From positions 40,100,629 through 40,164,628 of the forward strand of contig JAVDOI010000002.1 in the NCBI GenBank assembly GCA_032191485.1: a stretch of DNA of 64,000 nt, in the 5' to 3' direction. A model generated the notes under the pieces. That model was given only the letters and a program-made list of their open reading frames with translations, ran no database searches and was not told the origin of the DNA. Positions 1 to 11,875 of the stretch are shown piece after piece. This DNA is from Leptoclinus maculatus (taxonomy: Eukaryota; Chordata; Actinopteri; Perciformes; Stichaeidae). The translations under genes were made by a program, and so were the position numbers. The stretch's first letter is position 1. Each line of letters opens with the position of its first letter.

Positions 1-112
1 CCTTTCTCTGTCTCAGCGAGATCTGGTAACTACAGTTGGTGAACACCCAAGCTAACTAATATTCATAATGAGAAATATGGCTTTTAGCTGTGTAAATAGC
101 TAATGTTGTTGA

Positions 113-416
113 GCAACTGTGGCTCAGAAGATAGAGATAGTTGTCCTTCAGTCAGAAGATTGGCCGTTTGATCCCCGGCTCCTCTAGTCCATGTCGATGT
201 GTCCTTGGGCAAGACACTTACCCCCAAAATTGCTCCCGAAGGTTGTGCTATCGGTGTGTGAATGATTCCTGATGGGCAGATGGCACTTTACATAGTAGTG
301 TCATCAGTGTATGAATGGGTGTGAATGGGTGAATGATGACATGTAGTGTTAAAGCACTTTGAATGGCCGGAAGACTAGAAATGCGCTGTACAAGTACATC
401 CATTTACCATTTAATG
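113..416 (+). mobile_element. tRNA-derived SINE, near full length
   Basis: A Pol III-type head (ACTGTGGCTCAGAAGATAG, an A-box-like stretch, and a degraded B box at GTTTGATCCCC) is followed by the body CATGTCGATGTGTCCTTGGG and the tail GCGCTGTACAAGTACATCC. The same head, body and tail recur at least six more times in this window, so it is a dispersed repeat and not a tRNA gene. The family name is not assigned. Copies like this are typical of fish genomes. Confidence 0.75.
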
Positions 417-2189
417 TAAGCAAAAGAAAATATAAATACATCGTGCAAATATTACCCAATCTGCTTTTATCCATCCACATTACGTTCACAACCCTTTTAC
501 ACACAAGCATGGACTTCATTGTAATGATGCGAGTAAAGTCACAGTCACACATTTACCTCCCGATCACTTCCATTTTAGCAGTGAATAAAACATTCACTGA
601 AGGTACGGAGAATAAATACATATTTTGACCCCCTGACCTGTTGTTTTGCCCTGTTGTGGGGGGTCCAAGTCTTAATTAGGAAAACCCCTGCGATTCAAAC
701 CCTGGATTACAGTGTGTGTTACCAATTGTAAAAAACTATCATGCATACATATAACTAATAGCTGATAGCTAATGTTAGCAAATTTGAAATAGCTAATTGC
801 CATTCATGACCATTGTTAAGCAATACTTAAATTATTATATTTATATCAAACATATAGGCTATCAATTTTAACATAGCTAGAACTGCTTCTAAAGTCCTCT
901 TTTTCCTCCTTGTACCATGATTTCAACATAAAAATTCACACGAATATCAAACACATTTCAAAATCAAATTTGCACGGTTCTCAGTGTGCAGTTATCAATT
1001 TTATCGTACTAGTAACATATATAACAGAAGTTCTACTCTTTGTCTTGTTACTGCCGCCTTTAAGATTCAATACAGGCAAATTGATGAGGAACTGTAACTC
1101 CAGAGGTGTCTAATGGAACTGTCTGGTACTAGAAATGAACACCTGCCAGCCAATCAGAATCGACAATATTCCGTGGCAAACTATTTGCTTTTAGTGGGAG
1201 TTATGTGAGCTGTAAGTATTTCTTGACAAACAGCAGTATATTCATCCGCCTATACTCTGGTGCCAGCTATGACGTGTGTTGCCAGATATGTTTTGGTCTA
1301 CAAACAGGCAACACCAAGCTTGGCTGCTGCTCTGTCTCTGCACCCAAGTGTTGGCCAGCATCTTACTGCTGCTAAAACTACAAACTGTTGTTTTCTGTTC
1401 TGTTTAAGTATGAATTAAACAAACGAGGTAGAAGGTGATAATAGGATCTATGAGGTGTTGGTAGGTATAATGTTTCCTCTAACTGTTTCCCCCTGCTTAC
1501 AGTGTTTATGCTAAGCTAGGCTGTTGTTTATGTCCTCTTCCTTAAAGATTGCTTTCTTGATCTTGTTGCCAGATCTGATCACAGAACCTACTTTCGCACG
1601 CACTCACAATGTAGTCCTACTAATGTATGTTACGTAACTTAAAGCGCTCTAACACGTGTGGGATTGTATCTCGCTGTGGAATTGTATCAGCTAAAGACAG
1701 AAGCGGGACATGAAGCCATTTAAATGACTTCAGCCTCTCTTACTGCTGCTGAGTGAAAATGGATGCGCTGATTTTTATAGCACGGGAATCCTTGGTTACT
1801 GATGGCGGAGCGCTGCCATGAACAGCAGCTCTAAGCTGTGATTGGAGCAGGCTGATCCCTGCACTGCTCCCATTGGCTGCTTCCACAAATACACTTGCCT
1901 CATTACATACAAAGCTCCTGCCTCATGTACAAAGGAGGGGGATCCAAAGAGCGATTACACGGCAGTGGCAGCCCTACATGCTGTCTTACAGGCTGGTGTC
2001 TCACCATATACAGTATCTGTTGAACTTGTCTATTTTGTTCCCTTTAGAGCTGTGTTGGGTTTATAAAGTATGCATGCAGGCACTCAGGTGGAGTCAGACA
2101 GACACTAAAGCCCAGCCTTGTGGGCATTGAAGTCGGGAACATGGGAAACCTTTTCAGTGTAGACATGCTGCTGGGTACCTTTTAATAAC
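417..2189. other. Non-coding stretch, no gene seen
   Basis: AT-rich sequence with short random open frames only. Around 1,600-1,850 the composition becomes more GC-rich, with a few CpGs, but I see no convincing exon or promoter element. It is probably intergenic or 5' to epb41. Confidence 0.4.

Positions 2190-2240
<51 letters not shown>
2190..2240. repeat. (AC)n microsatellite
   Basis: About 25 uninterrupted AC dinucleotides. A simple repeat with no other feature. Confidence 0.95.
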
Positions 2241-2242
<2 letters not shown>

Positions 2243-3539
2243 TGTTTTCTGAACTCTGCTGCCGGAAAAATAATATGTTTAAAGTGTTTGGTGATTAATT
2301 ATAATCAATTCAAATATTATGATACACGTCATGATACATTAATTAAATGTATTAAAATAGATGGTTTAGGCAGTCCGGTAATTTCATTTAATTAACTTAA
2401 TTTTATTTTTAGATGACAAATATAAATTCAATCTATTAGCCTATAATATATATTTTTTAAATCTAACAATATGAATTGACATGATTAAACAGCTTTCAGA
2501 CTCTGTACAGGAACATGTGTGTGCTCACAGCTCAGAGCAGTCTACTCTACTGCTCTGTTGGTTGGACTTCATTTCATATTTAGGTGACATACTGCTAACG
2601 GGTCTTCTAATTGACTAGAGCCATCTTTCTATTTTAGTGATCATGGAAAATGTTTTGATGTGAAATATGATTAAGGACAAATTATAACAAAGCAAAGCAA
2701 TTTTTTTCAAGGGAATAAAATTCCTAACTTTTTTTAATCTTCCATCTTCCAACTTTACTCTCTTCCGGAGGCTGTAGCAGGCTCAGTTTTAGAGCAGATT
2801 GAATATCGAAACTAAAAAATCAAATGAATCCTGGCTTCTCTGTTAGGAGGCTGAATAATGCTCCCAAGTTAGGCAAAATATATGTGAATACAATGGGGAT
2901 CCACTTTGTGCTAATGCAGTTTTTTGAATGCAGTATAAATGTGTTATTTTTGAAAATGGAGTATCTGAATATTTCTGCATACGGGGTCCCTAAACAGTCT
3001 TGGAATTGCATTAAATTGGGTTTGACAGCTGAGACTCTTGTGGATCCAATGAGACCAACTGTACTTATGAGGATGTGAGTCTAGTAGCCATTTCACGTAG
3101 TGGGAGCATTTTGTGAACCTTTTAGTCACTGTATAAAATGACCGGTCTTTCCTGGGTATGTAAGCAATAAGAGGGTTTCTGAGCAGTGCTTGCCACCCAA
3201 TCACTGAAAAACGCCATTCTTGCAGAAAGCTTCACTTGTTGAAGGTTTTTGATACCAAATCACAGCATGGATTTTTTTATGGTGTTACTCAAAAACTTTT
3301 GACCATTTGTATCAATTCTCTAGTTTTCTACAATTGTTACATTTAGCACCACATCTGTGTAACAAATGGAATCAATAGTATAAGACATAAGTGAGCATGA
3401 GAATGGCCATCTTAAACCTCCACCATAATGTTCTAAGCCCTTTAACACTTTAACCCCTTAACACAATTTTCTGATTTATGAAGAAGACCTTGACAAACAC
3501 ACTTCAGGTTCCCAACTTTCAGACGATGTACACGACTTT
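2241..3539. other. Non-coding stretch, no gene seen
   Basis: AT-rich. Short overlapping frames occur on both strands around 2,820-3,200, but none has recognisable protein features or splice context. Confidence 0.4.
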
Positions 3540-3626
3540 AAATGTGGGGTCAAATGTCTTGCGCAAGGATACATTGACATGGACTGGATCGAACCGCCGA
3601 TCCTCTGATTGAAGGACGACCCTGCG
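3540..3626 (-). mobile_element. SINE fragment (5' half)
   Basis: This is the reverse complement of the SINE family at 113 and 30,697: it carries the head-side segment CAATCAGAGGATCGGCGG, a B-box-like GTTCGATCC, and the CATGTCAATGTATCC body. It is truncated and diverged. Confidence 0.55.
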
Positions 3627-3699
3627 TATACCTTATAATAACATCTGAAATGAAGGTACAACCCTATCTGTTGCTGGTGCCCTCCCCGTGTTTCTCCAT

Positions 3700-4080
3700 C
3701 TGCTGTGAGGGCGCGCTGTTGTGCGGCTGTAGAAGTCTGTCAGACAGAGCTGAGGGCACAGAGGATCCATAGAGCCGTGGTCTCCTGGTACCTAACACAT
3801 TGTTAGAGCTTCTTGATCACGCTCATCAACTCCCGCTTTGTTTCGCTGAGGCTCGAGGAGCACTGACCGCTGAGCATCTTCTCTTCTGCAGCTGATCTGA
3901 ACGGAGCGGTGAGTCACTAACATCATCGGTAGCAGCAGCTCACACACAATGTGTTGACATCTTTTTCACAATCAGCGCCATTTGCAGACAGGTACACCTA
4001 CCGACGCGTCCATTGTCCCCGCTCTCAAACGCACTGCTTTTATTCCGAAACAAACGCCGCCGCAGGCAAACCGGGGCTGT
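3700..4080 (+). promoter_or_regulatory. epb41: Possible epb41 5' non-coding exon and CpG-rich promoter region
   Basis: This stretch is richer in G+C and CpG than its surroundings (for example CCGACGCGTCC and AACGCCGCCGCAGG around 4,000-4,070). A good splice donor, GCG|GTGAGT, lies at 3,908/3,909. The first coding exon of epb41, at 19,660, starts with an acceptor and only eight untranslated bases, so at least one upstream non-coding exon must exist. This is the best candidate I see, but it is inferred from composition and one donor only. No TATA box was recognised. Confidence 0.3.
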
Positions 4081-6560
4081 TAGAATGAAGTGTTGAAATG
4101 CATCCTCCTGTCAGAGCCGTGGCTGTGATGCTGTACCGACATGAACGAGAGCAGATGGGATGCTTATGTCTTTGGAATCAGCGATACTTCTCATATTTGT
4201 CTTGCAGAATTCATGTATTGACACGATACATTGTAAATTACTTTGTAATTGATTTGTTATATTAGTCATTATAATCACCATCGCACGCGCGTCACAGCTG
4301 CTGCTATCAGTCTGCATGTTGTTCAGCAGACAGAACCATCATGGAGACTGTTGACTGTGTACGATCAGCAGGGGTGCTTCTAGTCCGCGGAGATCCGGGG
4401 CTCAATCTTTCGAATGAGTCGAGAGGGTCCTGGGGGCGGGGCTACTGATCTGATTGGTTTGCCCTCCCCTTCCACACTGCAGATTAGTGGGTGGTGTAAT
4501 GCACCTGTAAACTGTTGCTTGATGGTGACTACCCAGTATGCCAGCTGGGTAGCCAGCTCGCAGACCATGCTGTGAGCTGGCTGGAGGTCTCTCAAGAGAC
4601 CTGTCTCATAATGTGCAGGTTGCAGTTATTGTTATTGCAGGCCATAACAAATAATGTCTCTGAATAACAGCGGATTAGTGAAATATACACAATTAATAAG
4701 GAAAAGCAGTAAAACAATATTTCTTTAAGAATTCACCGCTGGCTCTGGATGGGGATGAACCTGGTGTGTGCATAATGTGCCTAGAAGCCTCCAAGTATCC
4801 ATGCGGGTGTAGGTCTCTAAATTGAAGCAAATCCTTCCTTGGGGTGGGTGGCAAGTGTATGATACATGTGACAAGCGTTATGTCTACTTTATATCTATAT
4901 CTATATCGCCTTCTGTATCGGCATAGTACCACGTTGCACATGTGGTATAAGAAAGTATATTTAAAATATGTTATTGAATATATAAGTTTCCATCATATTT
5001 AGTTCAGTACTATCTGACCCCGCCCCATTCCGCATGCTGCAGCCAAGGCCAACAGAATGAGTCCGGACCGGGGCCATGCTTTGATCTATAGATACTTATT
5101 CATTTAAATGAGTTATCTATTTTGTAAAATAGTATTTTTGTTATTATTACTTCAACTACATAGTTAACAGAAAACAGCTCTTGTTAACACTGATGAAACT
5201 CATTCACTAATGGTTTGAACAATATATAAAACAGCTTGTAATCTCACTGAATTGCCATTTTATTTCACTTCAGTTAAACATTTTATGGAACAATGAATTG
5301 AGAAAGAGAGATTTGAGGCCATGTGTAAAAGATTTGGCATCATCTGGAGACTGGAACATCTCCTGTGTGCATCAACATTTAGATTTTCATGAATGAGTTA
5401 AGAAATGTCACTATTAGCACTGGTGTGTTTCACCACAGTGCAGTCATATCATTTAGGTAACAACACATCTTTGAAGATTGTACTTTGTACTTACTTTATT
5501 TTGGTGTATTTTCAGGGCATAAAGCATCATCATGGATTTAAGTGTGCACAGGAAGCTTGTTTTTACTCTGTTACCTCCAGTTTGCTTTAATTGTTGGAAT
5601 GCTGATTCAGCGTGCCAAGTATTGTCCTTCTAATCTTTATTCTTCCGCTTTTTATTATATTTCTTTTAAGCTACAGAAACCGTTCAATAATCAAAATATT
5701 CAGCTGCCGGCTATGACCTTTCATGTTTCTAACCTTTAAACCTTTTGAATTATTAAGCTTTTTGCAATTTTTTTTTGAATGGGATGTCTATGGAGAAAAT
5801 CTTCAAATCCTCTTAAACTTCTTAAACTTTCAAATCCTTCTTCTTCCTCATACTTTCAGCTACAGACACCATTTCAACTTTAAAATGTTGAGAAACCCTC
5901 AACTATTGCCGTATGATTCAGCTTTTTGATATCTTTTACACTTTTTGAACTGTAGCATTTTAACTTTTATGATTTTTCAGTCCTTTTCTGACTTTATAAT
6001 GGGTGTGTATTGTGCAGCTCAGAGTGCGTGATGTCATCGCTAGAGTGAAGAGCAGCTTCAGAATCTTGTGAAAAAAACATTTCTATTTTGACTCCACAAT
6101 TTTCACTCTTCATGCATAATTCTTTAGTGAAAGTTTAGCGAATCTTGTCCTGGTCAAGACATATGACTGTGGAATCCAACAGATTTAAACATTTGGCACA
6201 ACAGCCTCAAATTGAGAGGAAGTACAACTATCTGCTCCATAGAGATCAATGTTAATTCTATCTCCAAGAACATCTTGGAGAGACAACCGTACAACATTTC
6301 TAGATCGCCACTGAAGCCACATTTTTTACACTACAGACACAAATCTCACATGATCTGTTCTTCAAAGTCATCCTTCCTCTCCAGTTCTAATATCGGAGCA
6401 ATTGGAGCTATGGTTATGGGGATTTGTTTGTTTAACAGGTTTTTCTCAGTTTTATCTCAATGTAAAGGCACACAGGTGGTTTTGATTGAGCTAATTAGTG
6501 AAGTTGATTAACTTGCAGAGACACTGACACATGAACACATTACTTGGAGATATTCAGGCA
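4081..6560. other. Probable first intron, no gene seen
   Basis: AT-rich sequence with no recognisable coding exon. A GC-rich patch lies at about 4,375-4,450 and a GATATAGATA-like simple run at about 4,890-4,910. Nothing else can be supported. Confidence 0.4.
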
Positions 6561-6615
6561 AAGATTGTTCGACCTCCTCTCTGTCTGTCTGGCTCTCCCT
6601 CTGTCTCTCCCTATG

Positions 6616-6650
<35 letters not shown>

Positions 6651-6896
6651 TTCACCCTCCCTCTCCCAGTCACTCACTCAGTCCATCTGTCTCTCTGTCT
6701 GTCTGTCTGTCTGTCTTTCTCCCTCCCTCCCTCTCCCACACTCACTCACACTCTCCCTCCCTCTCTCACTCCATCCCCCCTCACTCTATCTCTGTCTGTC
6801 TGTCTTTCTCCCTCCCTCTTTCTCTTACTCACTTACTTACTCACTCAATCACTCTGTCTCTCTCTCTCTCTGTCTGTCTGCCATTCTCAATCTCTA

Positions 6897-6941
<45 letters not shown>
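6561..6941. repeat. CT-rich low-complexity tract followed by (CA)n
   Basis: About 320 bases of CTCT/CTGT/CCCT pyrimidine-rich sequence run into about 20 CA dinucleotides at 6,899-6,941. The long Ser/Leu-rich open frames here come from the repeat. Confidence 0.9.
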
Positions 6942-6945
<4 letters not shown>

Positions 6946-7184
6946 GTCATTCAGGTCTTAGAGATTTTTAGAGGATTTTTTCCTCCCCCCATTTCAAAAT
7001 AAAAGACCCAAAGAGTGAAATCGAACTGGAATGCTTGTGATGAAGCCTGTCATTTATTAACCTCTGTGAGTGTGTGTCAAACATTCTGATTCTGTCTCCT
7101 CTCCTCTCTCCCCCACCCAGTTCCACCCTTCCAAAATAAAAGCCCCATGGATTAACGATATCTTAACAAAATTAGTTTTTTGTT

Positions 7185-7518
7185 GTTGAAATACTTAATG
7201 CTCTTACTAATACTGCGACAACTACTACTACTGCTAATATTTCTAGTATTACTACTACTACTGCTACTACTACTACTACTACTACTTCTGCTGTTGCTAC
7301 TATTACTACTACTACTACTACTACTACTGCTATTACTGCTACCACCAACATTACTATTACTACCAATACTACTATTACTTATACTACAACTACTACTACT
7401 ACTGCTATTCATGCTACTACCAATACTACTACAGCTATTAGTACGACTACTAGTACTACTACTACTGCTATTCATGCTACTACCAATACTACTACTTCTA
7501 CTACAACTTCTGCTGTTG

Positions 7519-7556
<38 letters not shown>

Positions 7557-7905
7557 GCTATTACTGCTACCACCAACATTACTATTACTACCAATACTAC
7601 TATTACTTATACTACAACTACTACTACTACTACTGCTATTCATGCTACTACCAATACTACTACAGCTATTAGCATGGCTACTAGTACTACTACTACTGCT
7701 ATTACTGCTACTTCAAATACTGCTATTACTATTACTACTACTACTACTTCTTCTACTAATACTACTGTTATTTCAACTACTACTATGATCACTACTACTG
7801 CTATTACTACTATTACTACTACTCCTACTAATAGTTCTACTACTTCTACTACTATTACCACTACAACCACTACTACTACTACTTTTACTACTATTACTGT
7901 GACAG
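7185..7905. repeat. Degenerate (ACT/TAC)n trinucleotide desert
   Basis: About 700 bases are built almost wholly of ACT/GCT/ATT trinucleotides. A segment of about 190 bases is repeated: the stretch near 7,330-7,440 recurs almost exactly near 7,560-7,670. The 3-base period leaves Leu, Ser and Thr homopolymer-like frames open on both strands; these are not genes. Confidence 0.9.
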
Positions 7906-8269
7906 TAACATCGTTTAGCTTCATTGTAATTCAGCTCTTAGCTTCTTTAGATAATACAGTTTAGCTTCCAACTCTGCCAGTTAGACATTTCAACTAGAAG
8001 GGTTTTCAGCAGTGCAGTTTAATGCTTTTGGCCTTCAACATTTTTCAGACAGGTGGTCTCCCATTTCTGTACTTTCAGCAATTTTTTGCGAATCATTTCA
8101 GCTTTCAGCATTCCAACGCATTTTCTGCAGGAAATGCATTTTCTTGTTCATCTTATTCCTCTCTGTTTGACACTAATATATTTGGATCATTCTTGTTACA
8201 CAGATTTCTGTCCCCATAAACTGTTTCCTCACATTTTCTTTAAATGTGTCAGCTATATAACAACTGGCT

Positions 8270-9412
8270 TTAATCAGGGGGTCTCAACCTTTTGTAACTT
8301 ACTGAACTTGTGTACACTATTGAAGACATTTCCAGAGGACCACCTTCCCAAATAAATGAGAAAAAACACAACATGGCAAAAAATAGTCCACTGTCAGTTG
8401 TAATGACCAAAATAAACATGCTGCTTACCCTCACCATCATGAATCCATGTTTCAAATGTCCTCACTACATGCTTTGGAGCTTTTACTGGTAAGGGTTGTC
8501 TCCCACATCACTCTTTCATTTCAAAAACCCATCCATGTTGTGTCGCTACAAAAATGTGACATAAAGGTTTTGTTTGTTTGTATAAGGTTAGCTAGCTAAA
8601 CCTGGATTGCTCACAGAGCTACGGCTAACTGGTTCCACCCTGTAGGTCAGGGGTAGTCAATTAACATTCAACGAGGTCCAGTTAGAGAGAATGTCCTCAT
8701 GCAAAGGTCCAGAACATCACAATAATGTCTAACTTGTGCTATGATTTAGTCCCATATATACTAAAGTAGCCAACAGTTGTATTAACGTCTGCATGTAGTC
8801 AACAACTGACTGTCAAATCAAATAGATAAATTCAATTGAATAATATCTAAACAATATTTATTGTTTTCAAATTGAACTGGATGAATTATAAATAAATCAT
8901 AATCCAATAATAAATAAATGTTCTTCTCTTATTTCAAGTAAAATAAATTCTGGATTAAAGAATAGATTACATCACAGAAAGCTTTTGAAATTGTTTTATC
9001 TTAAAATAAAGTACTTAGTTTTAGAAAAATCAATTGAACTGAATTGCCCTGCAGCTTGAAGTGATGTCACCTAAAAACCCCACAATGTTATATTCTTATC
9101 TTCTTCTCATCTTCTAATAAGAGAAAATTGTGTGCAGGATTTAACGTTCTATCTGTGGTTATTAAACCACTTGTTTCAGCTCTATTGCTCTCTGTTAACA
9201 TCTTTGTTGGGCAGTGAATTAACGTGTTAGGATTCTCTAAGATTGTTTATTTTCCGGCCCCTAATTTTGGATGTGAGTGGGTATGTTTGCCCAAAAGAGT
9301 TGTGCTTTGTCTCGTAGTGGCGCTTCACATTACCTCTTTTAATAATCGCCATGGTCTCTGACATGGTTTTAAACTGCCTGAGTGAAGAATGGACATATAA
9401 GAGTCTGTCCAT
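8270..9412 (-). mobile_element. Degraded hAT-like element with a transposase zinc-finger remnant
   Basis: On the minus strand at 9,227-9,412 a frame contains KRGNVKRHYETKH, then YPLTSKIRGRKINNLRES. This resembles the N-terminal zinc-finger region of Charlie/GTF2IRD2-like hAT transposases, with H-x3-H spacing in HYETKH and a following Lys/Arg-rich segment; the paired cysteines are not preserved. Upstream, CAGGGGGTCTCAACC (about 8,276) and CAGGGGTAGTCAATTAAC (about 8,648) look like hAT termini. I found no matching opposite end or target duplication, so the limits are uncertain. Confidence 0.4.
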
Positions 9413-9897
9413 TCTTGGTTAAAGGTTCTGGTCTCTTGTCTCGCTGACCACGTCATGGGAAATAACTTCTAACTCACGTATTACTCTCCGACTACTCGGT
9501 CTCTCGCCCGTCTCCCCTGTGTGTGTTAATCTCACTCGAGTCAGGAAGCTTATCAGAATACACATATTTGATTGGCTGAGTAGCATCACCTGATGTGATT
9601 TACAATGCATGTAATTGGTCGGTGTGTTTCCTGGATCGCTGAACGAGGCTAGAAAATTTGCACCGGGTAAAATAGAAGCGCTCCATCAAAATGTAATAAT
9701 TCTTAATTATCTGTTGGTTTTAGGTCTATTGGCCTGTGTTGCAGGTCTATAGATCCAGATAAACCAGTCCACCCAGAACTATTCTTCTGTTTTTCGTGTG
9801 TGTCATGCTGGTCTTCTGTCAAGTCTCACTTTGTTAGCTGGCAACTATTAAGTCAAAATTGAAATAGGAAAAACTAAGATTTTCCTGTAGCTGACTG

Positions 9898-10070
9898 AAG
9901 GAGTATCGGCGGTTCGATCCCCGGCTCCACTAGTCGCATGTCGATGTGTCCTTGAGCAAGACACTTAACCCCCAAAAATGTCTCCCGTAGCTGTTCCTAC
10001 GGTGTGATAGAATCTGAATTGTAAGTTGCTTTGGATAAAAGCGTCTGCTAAATGACTGTAGTGTAATATA
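9898..10070 (+). mobile_element. SINE fragment with a different 3' tail
   Basis: It begins with the B-box GGTTCGATCCCCGGCTCC and the body of the same SINE family as at 113, but ends in TTTGGATAAAAGCGTCTGCT, a tail shared by many fish SINEs and LINEs. It is therefore a subfamily with a different 3' end, or a chimera. Confidence 0.6.
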
Positions 10071-11230
10071 ATGAAAGAAAAGGGTTAATAAAGAGGACAG
10101 GTGAAGGAGGAGAACAGAGACGAGTGACTCACTGCAATTATTGGACAAACATCAATTAGTTGGAAATGTCCAAGAAATGAGGACATCCATCAAGGTCATT
10201 TTTTTCATCTTTGTATTATGGCCTTAACAAATAGTTCAAAGCTTTATTCATAACATTGACATTCCTATTCTAAATCAACATTTAAATTGTCTATTCATTC
10301 TGTTTAATTTAGTATTTCTGTACAGTGTCACATAAAGATCAGGCTCCACTAATATTAGTATTATTTGTAAAATTAGAATCCAGTGGTGGCTGCATTGTTT
10401 CTGACTCATGTGATCCAACCATTTCAAACAACGTCAGAGCGTTACAAAGTCCAAAAGTCAACAACTATTGAAAAAACATAGATGTAATCATTTCTAAAAT
10501 TCACAACATATTCTGCATTTAACCTTTCAACAAACATTTTCACTGCGGTCAAAAACAGTTTGCTCACCAGCTTGCTGGCACTCTCCTCTATTAATGAGGC
10601 AGTCTAGCAGAAATCCAACAGTACCATTAATTACATTTATATATAACCACAATAACTAATGTCAATCCTACTTGTCTTTTTTGTGTATGATGATGTCATA
10701 AAATATGATGACAGACATTCAAAGCTTCATTTGAAAACCTCACTAGAAGCTTTGAATTATATGATATATTTTGATTATAACAATAATTGGTTATGCCAAT
10801 TTCATAGTTATTTAATACATTTGGCCATTGCATTAGTAAACTGTTTTAGATATTGTTGTCTATTAAATATATGAGATGCATTTAGTTGAAAGGTGTGTGT
10901 TTACCCTTTATCACTTGTGCGTAGGCCTGGTCTGAGGCGGCTCTAAATATGTTCGCAGAGTAAGAACCAATTTAGGTAAGAAACTATTGATGAATCCCAG
11001 ATTTGTATCAGTGAGTCATTTGATACTGCCTCTAGGACTCGCTATGGTCTGAGAGGTTCAAATCCTACCTGGGAAACACATGACCAATGTTTATGGAATA
11101 TAAGGAAAGAAGAAAATAGGTAGCAGCTGAGCTGCTCACACTGTATGTGTCCTGGCATTAAGCTGCTTCACTGGTACTTTGCTTTGTGCCTGTCATGGAC
11201 TTGTCACACCCATACACTGATTGCTGCCAT
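10071..11230. other. Intron-like stretch, nothing recognised
   Basis: AT-rich, without splice-bounded open frames or clear repeat termini. Confidence 0.4.
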
Positions 11231-11291
11231 GCCAACCGCTGATCCTCTGATTGAAGGACAGCCCGCTCTTCTACTGAGCCACAGTCGCCCC
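11231..11291 (-). mobile_element. SINE head fragment
   Basis: The reverse complement reads GGGGCGACTGTGGCTCAGTA and then the CCTTCAATCAGAGGATC head of the same SINE family as at 30,697. Only about 60 bases remain. Confidence 0.55.
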
Positions 11292-11689
11292 ACTTGTGTA
11301 TGATAGGGTTTAGTTGACCTTGGGAATAGGGTTTAGTTGACCTTGGGAATAGTAGTTTGACATTATAATCTTGACTGAAAGTCCACTGACTAGCTTTTTC
11401 TTGAGCTTTCAACTGTATTTTATGGTCTTCTTCATCTGATCATTTTCTGATATGCCCGTGAGATGTTAGTGGACCTTTAGTTCAGATTATTTTGTCCAAC
11501 AAGTCATTCGTTTTTTGTTGCGGCTAGTAAAATGTTGACATTTATTAAACACGTTTGACTTGTTTCGAGGATAAGTCTGTCTCCCTGTAAAACATTTCTC
11601 ACCACTACACCATCACCTACACCTTTCATCTAATAGTTATATGAGGCTGGAAGAACACTCCATTGGTTTGAGAGTATATCAGCATGTTG

Positions 11690-11875
11690 GCATTCAAAGA
11701 CATGCAGCTTAGGTTAACTGACAACTCTAAGGGGTGCTTGTCTGTCCCTCTGTGTCAGCCCTGTGATAGTCCGGTCAGTTAACTCCTTCCCCTAATGTCA
11801 GCTGGAATCGGCTCCAGCGCCCCCGCGACCCTGAACAGGATAAGCGGTTAAAGATAATGGATGGATGGAAGCCAT
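11690..11875 (+). mobile_element. LINE 3' tail fragment
   Basis: The segment GCTCCAGCGCCCCCGCGACC followed by CTGAACAGGATAAGCGG and an ATGGATGG-type tail matches a very common 3' end of fish non-LTR retrotransposons. No coding part remains. Confidence 0.6.

Noticed and set aside
6531..7002. Ser/Leu-rich 146- and 152-codon frames
   Set aside because: They arise from the CT-rich low-complexity tract.
7152..7964. Leu-, Ser-, Thr- and Val-rich open frames of 60-200 codons
   Set aside because: Produced by the ACT trinucleotide repeat on all frames of both strands.
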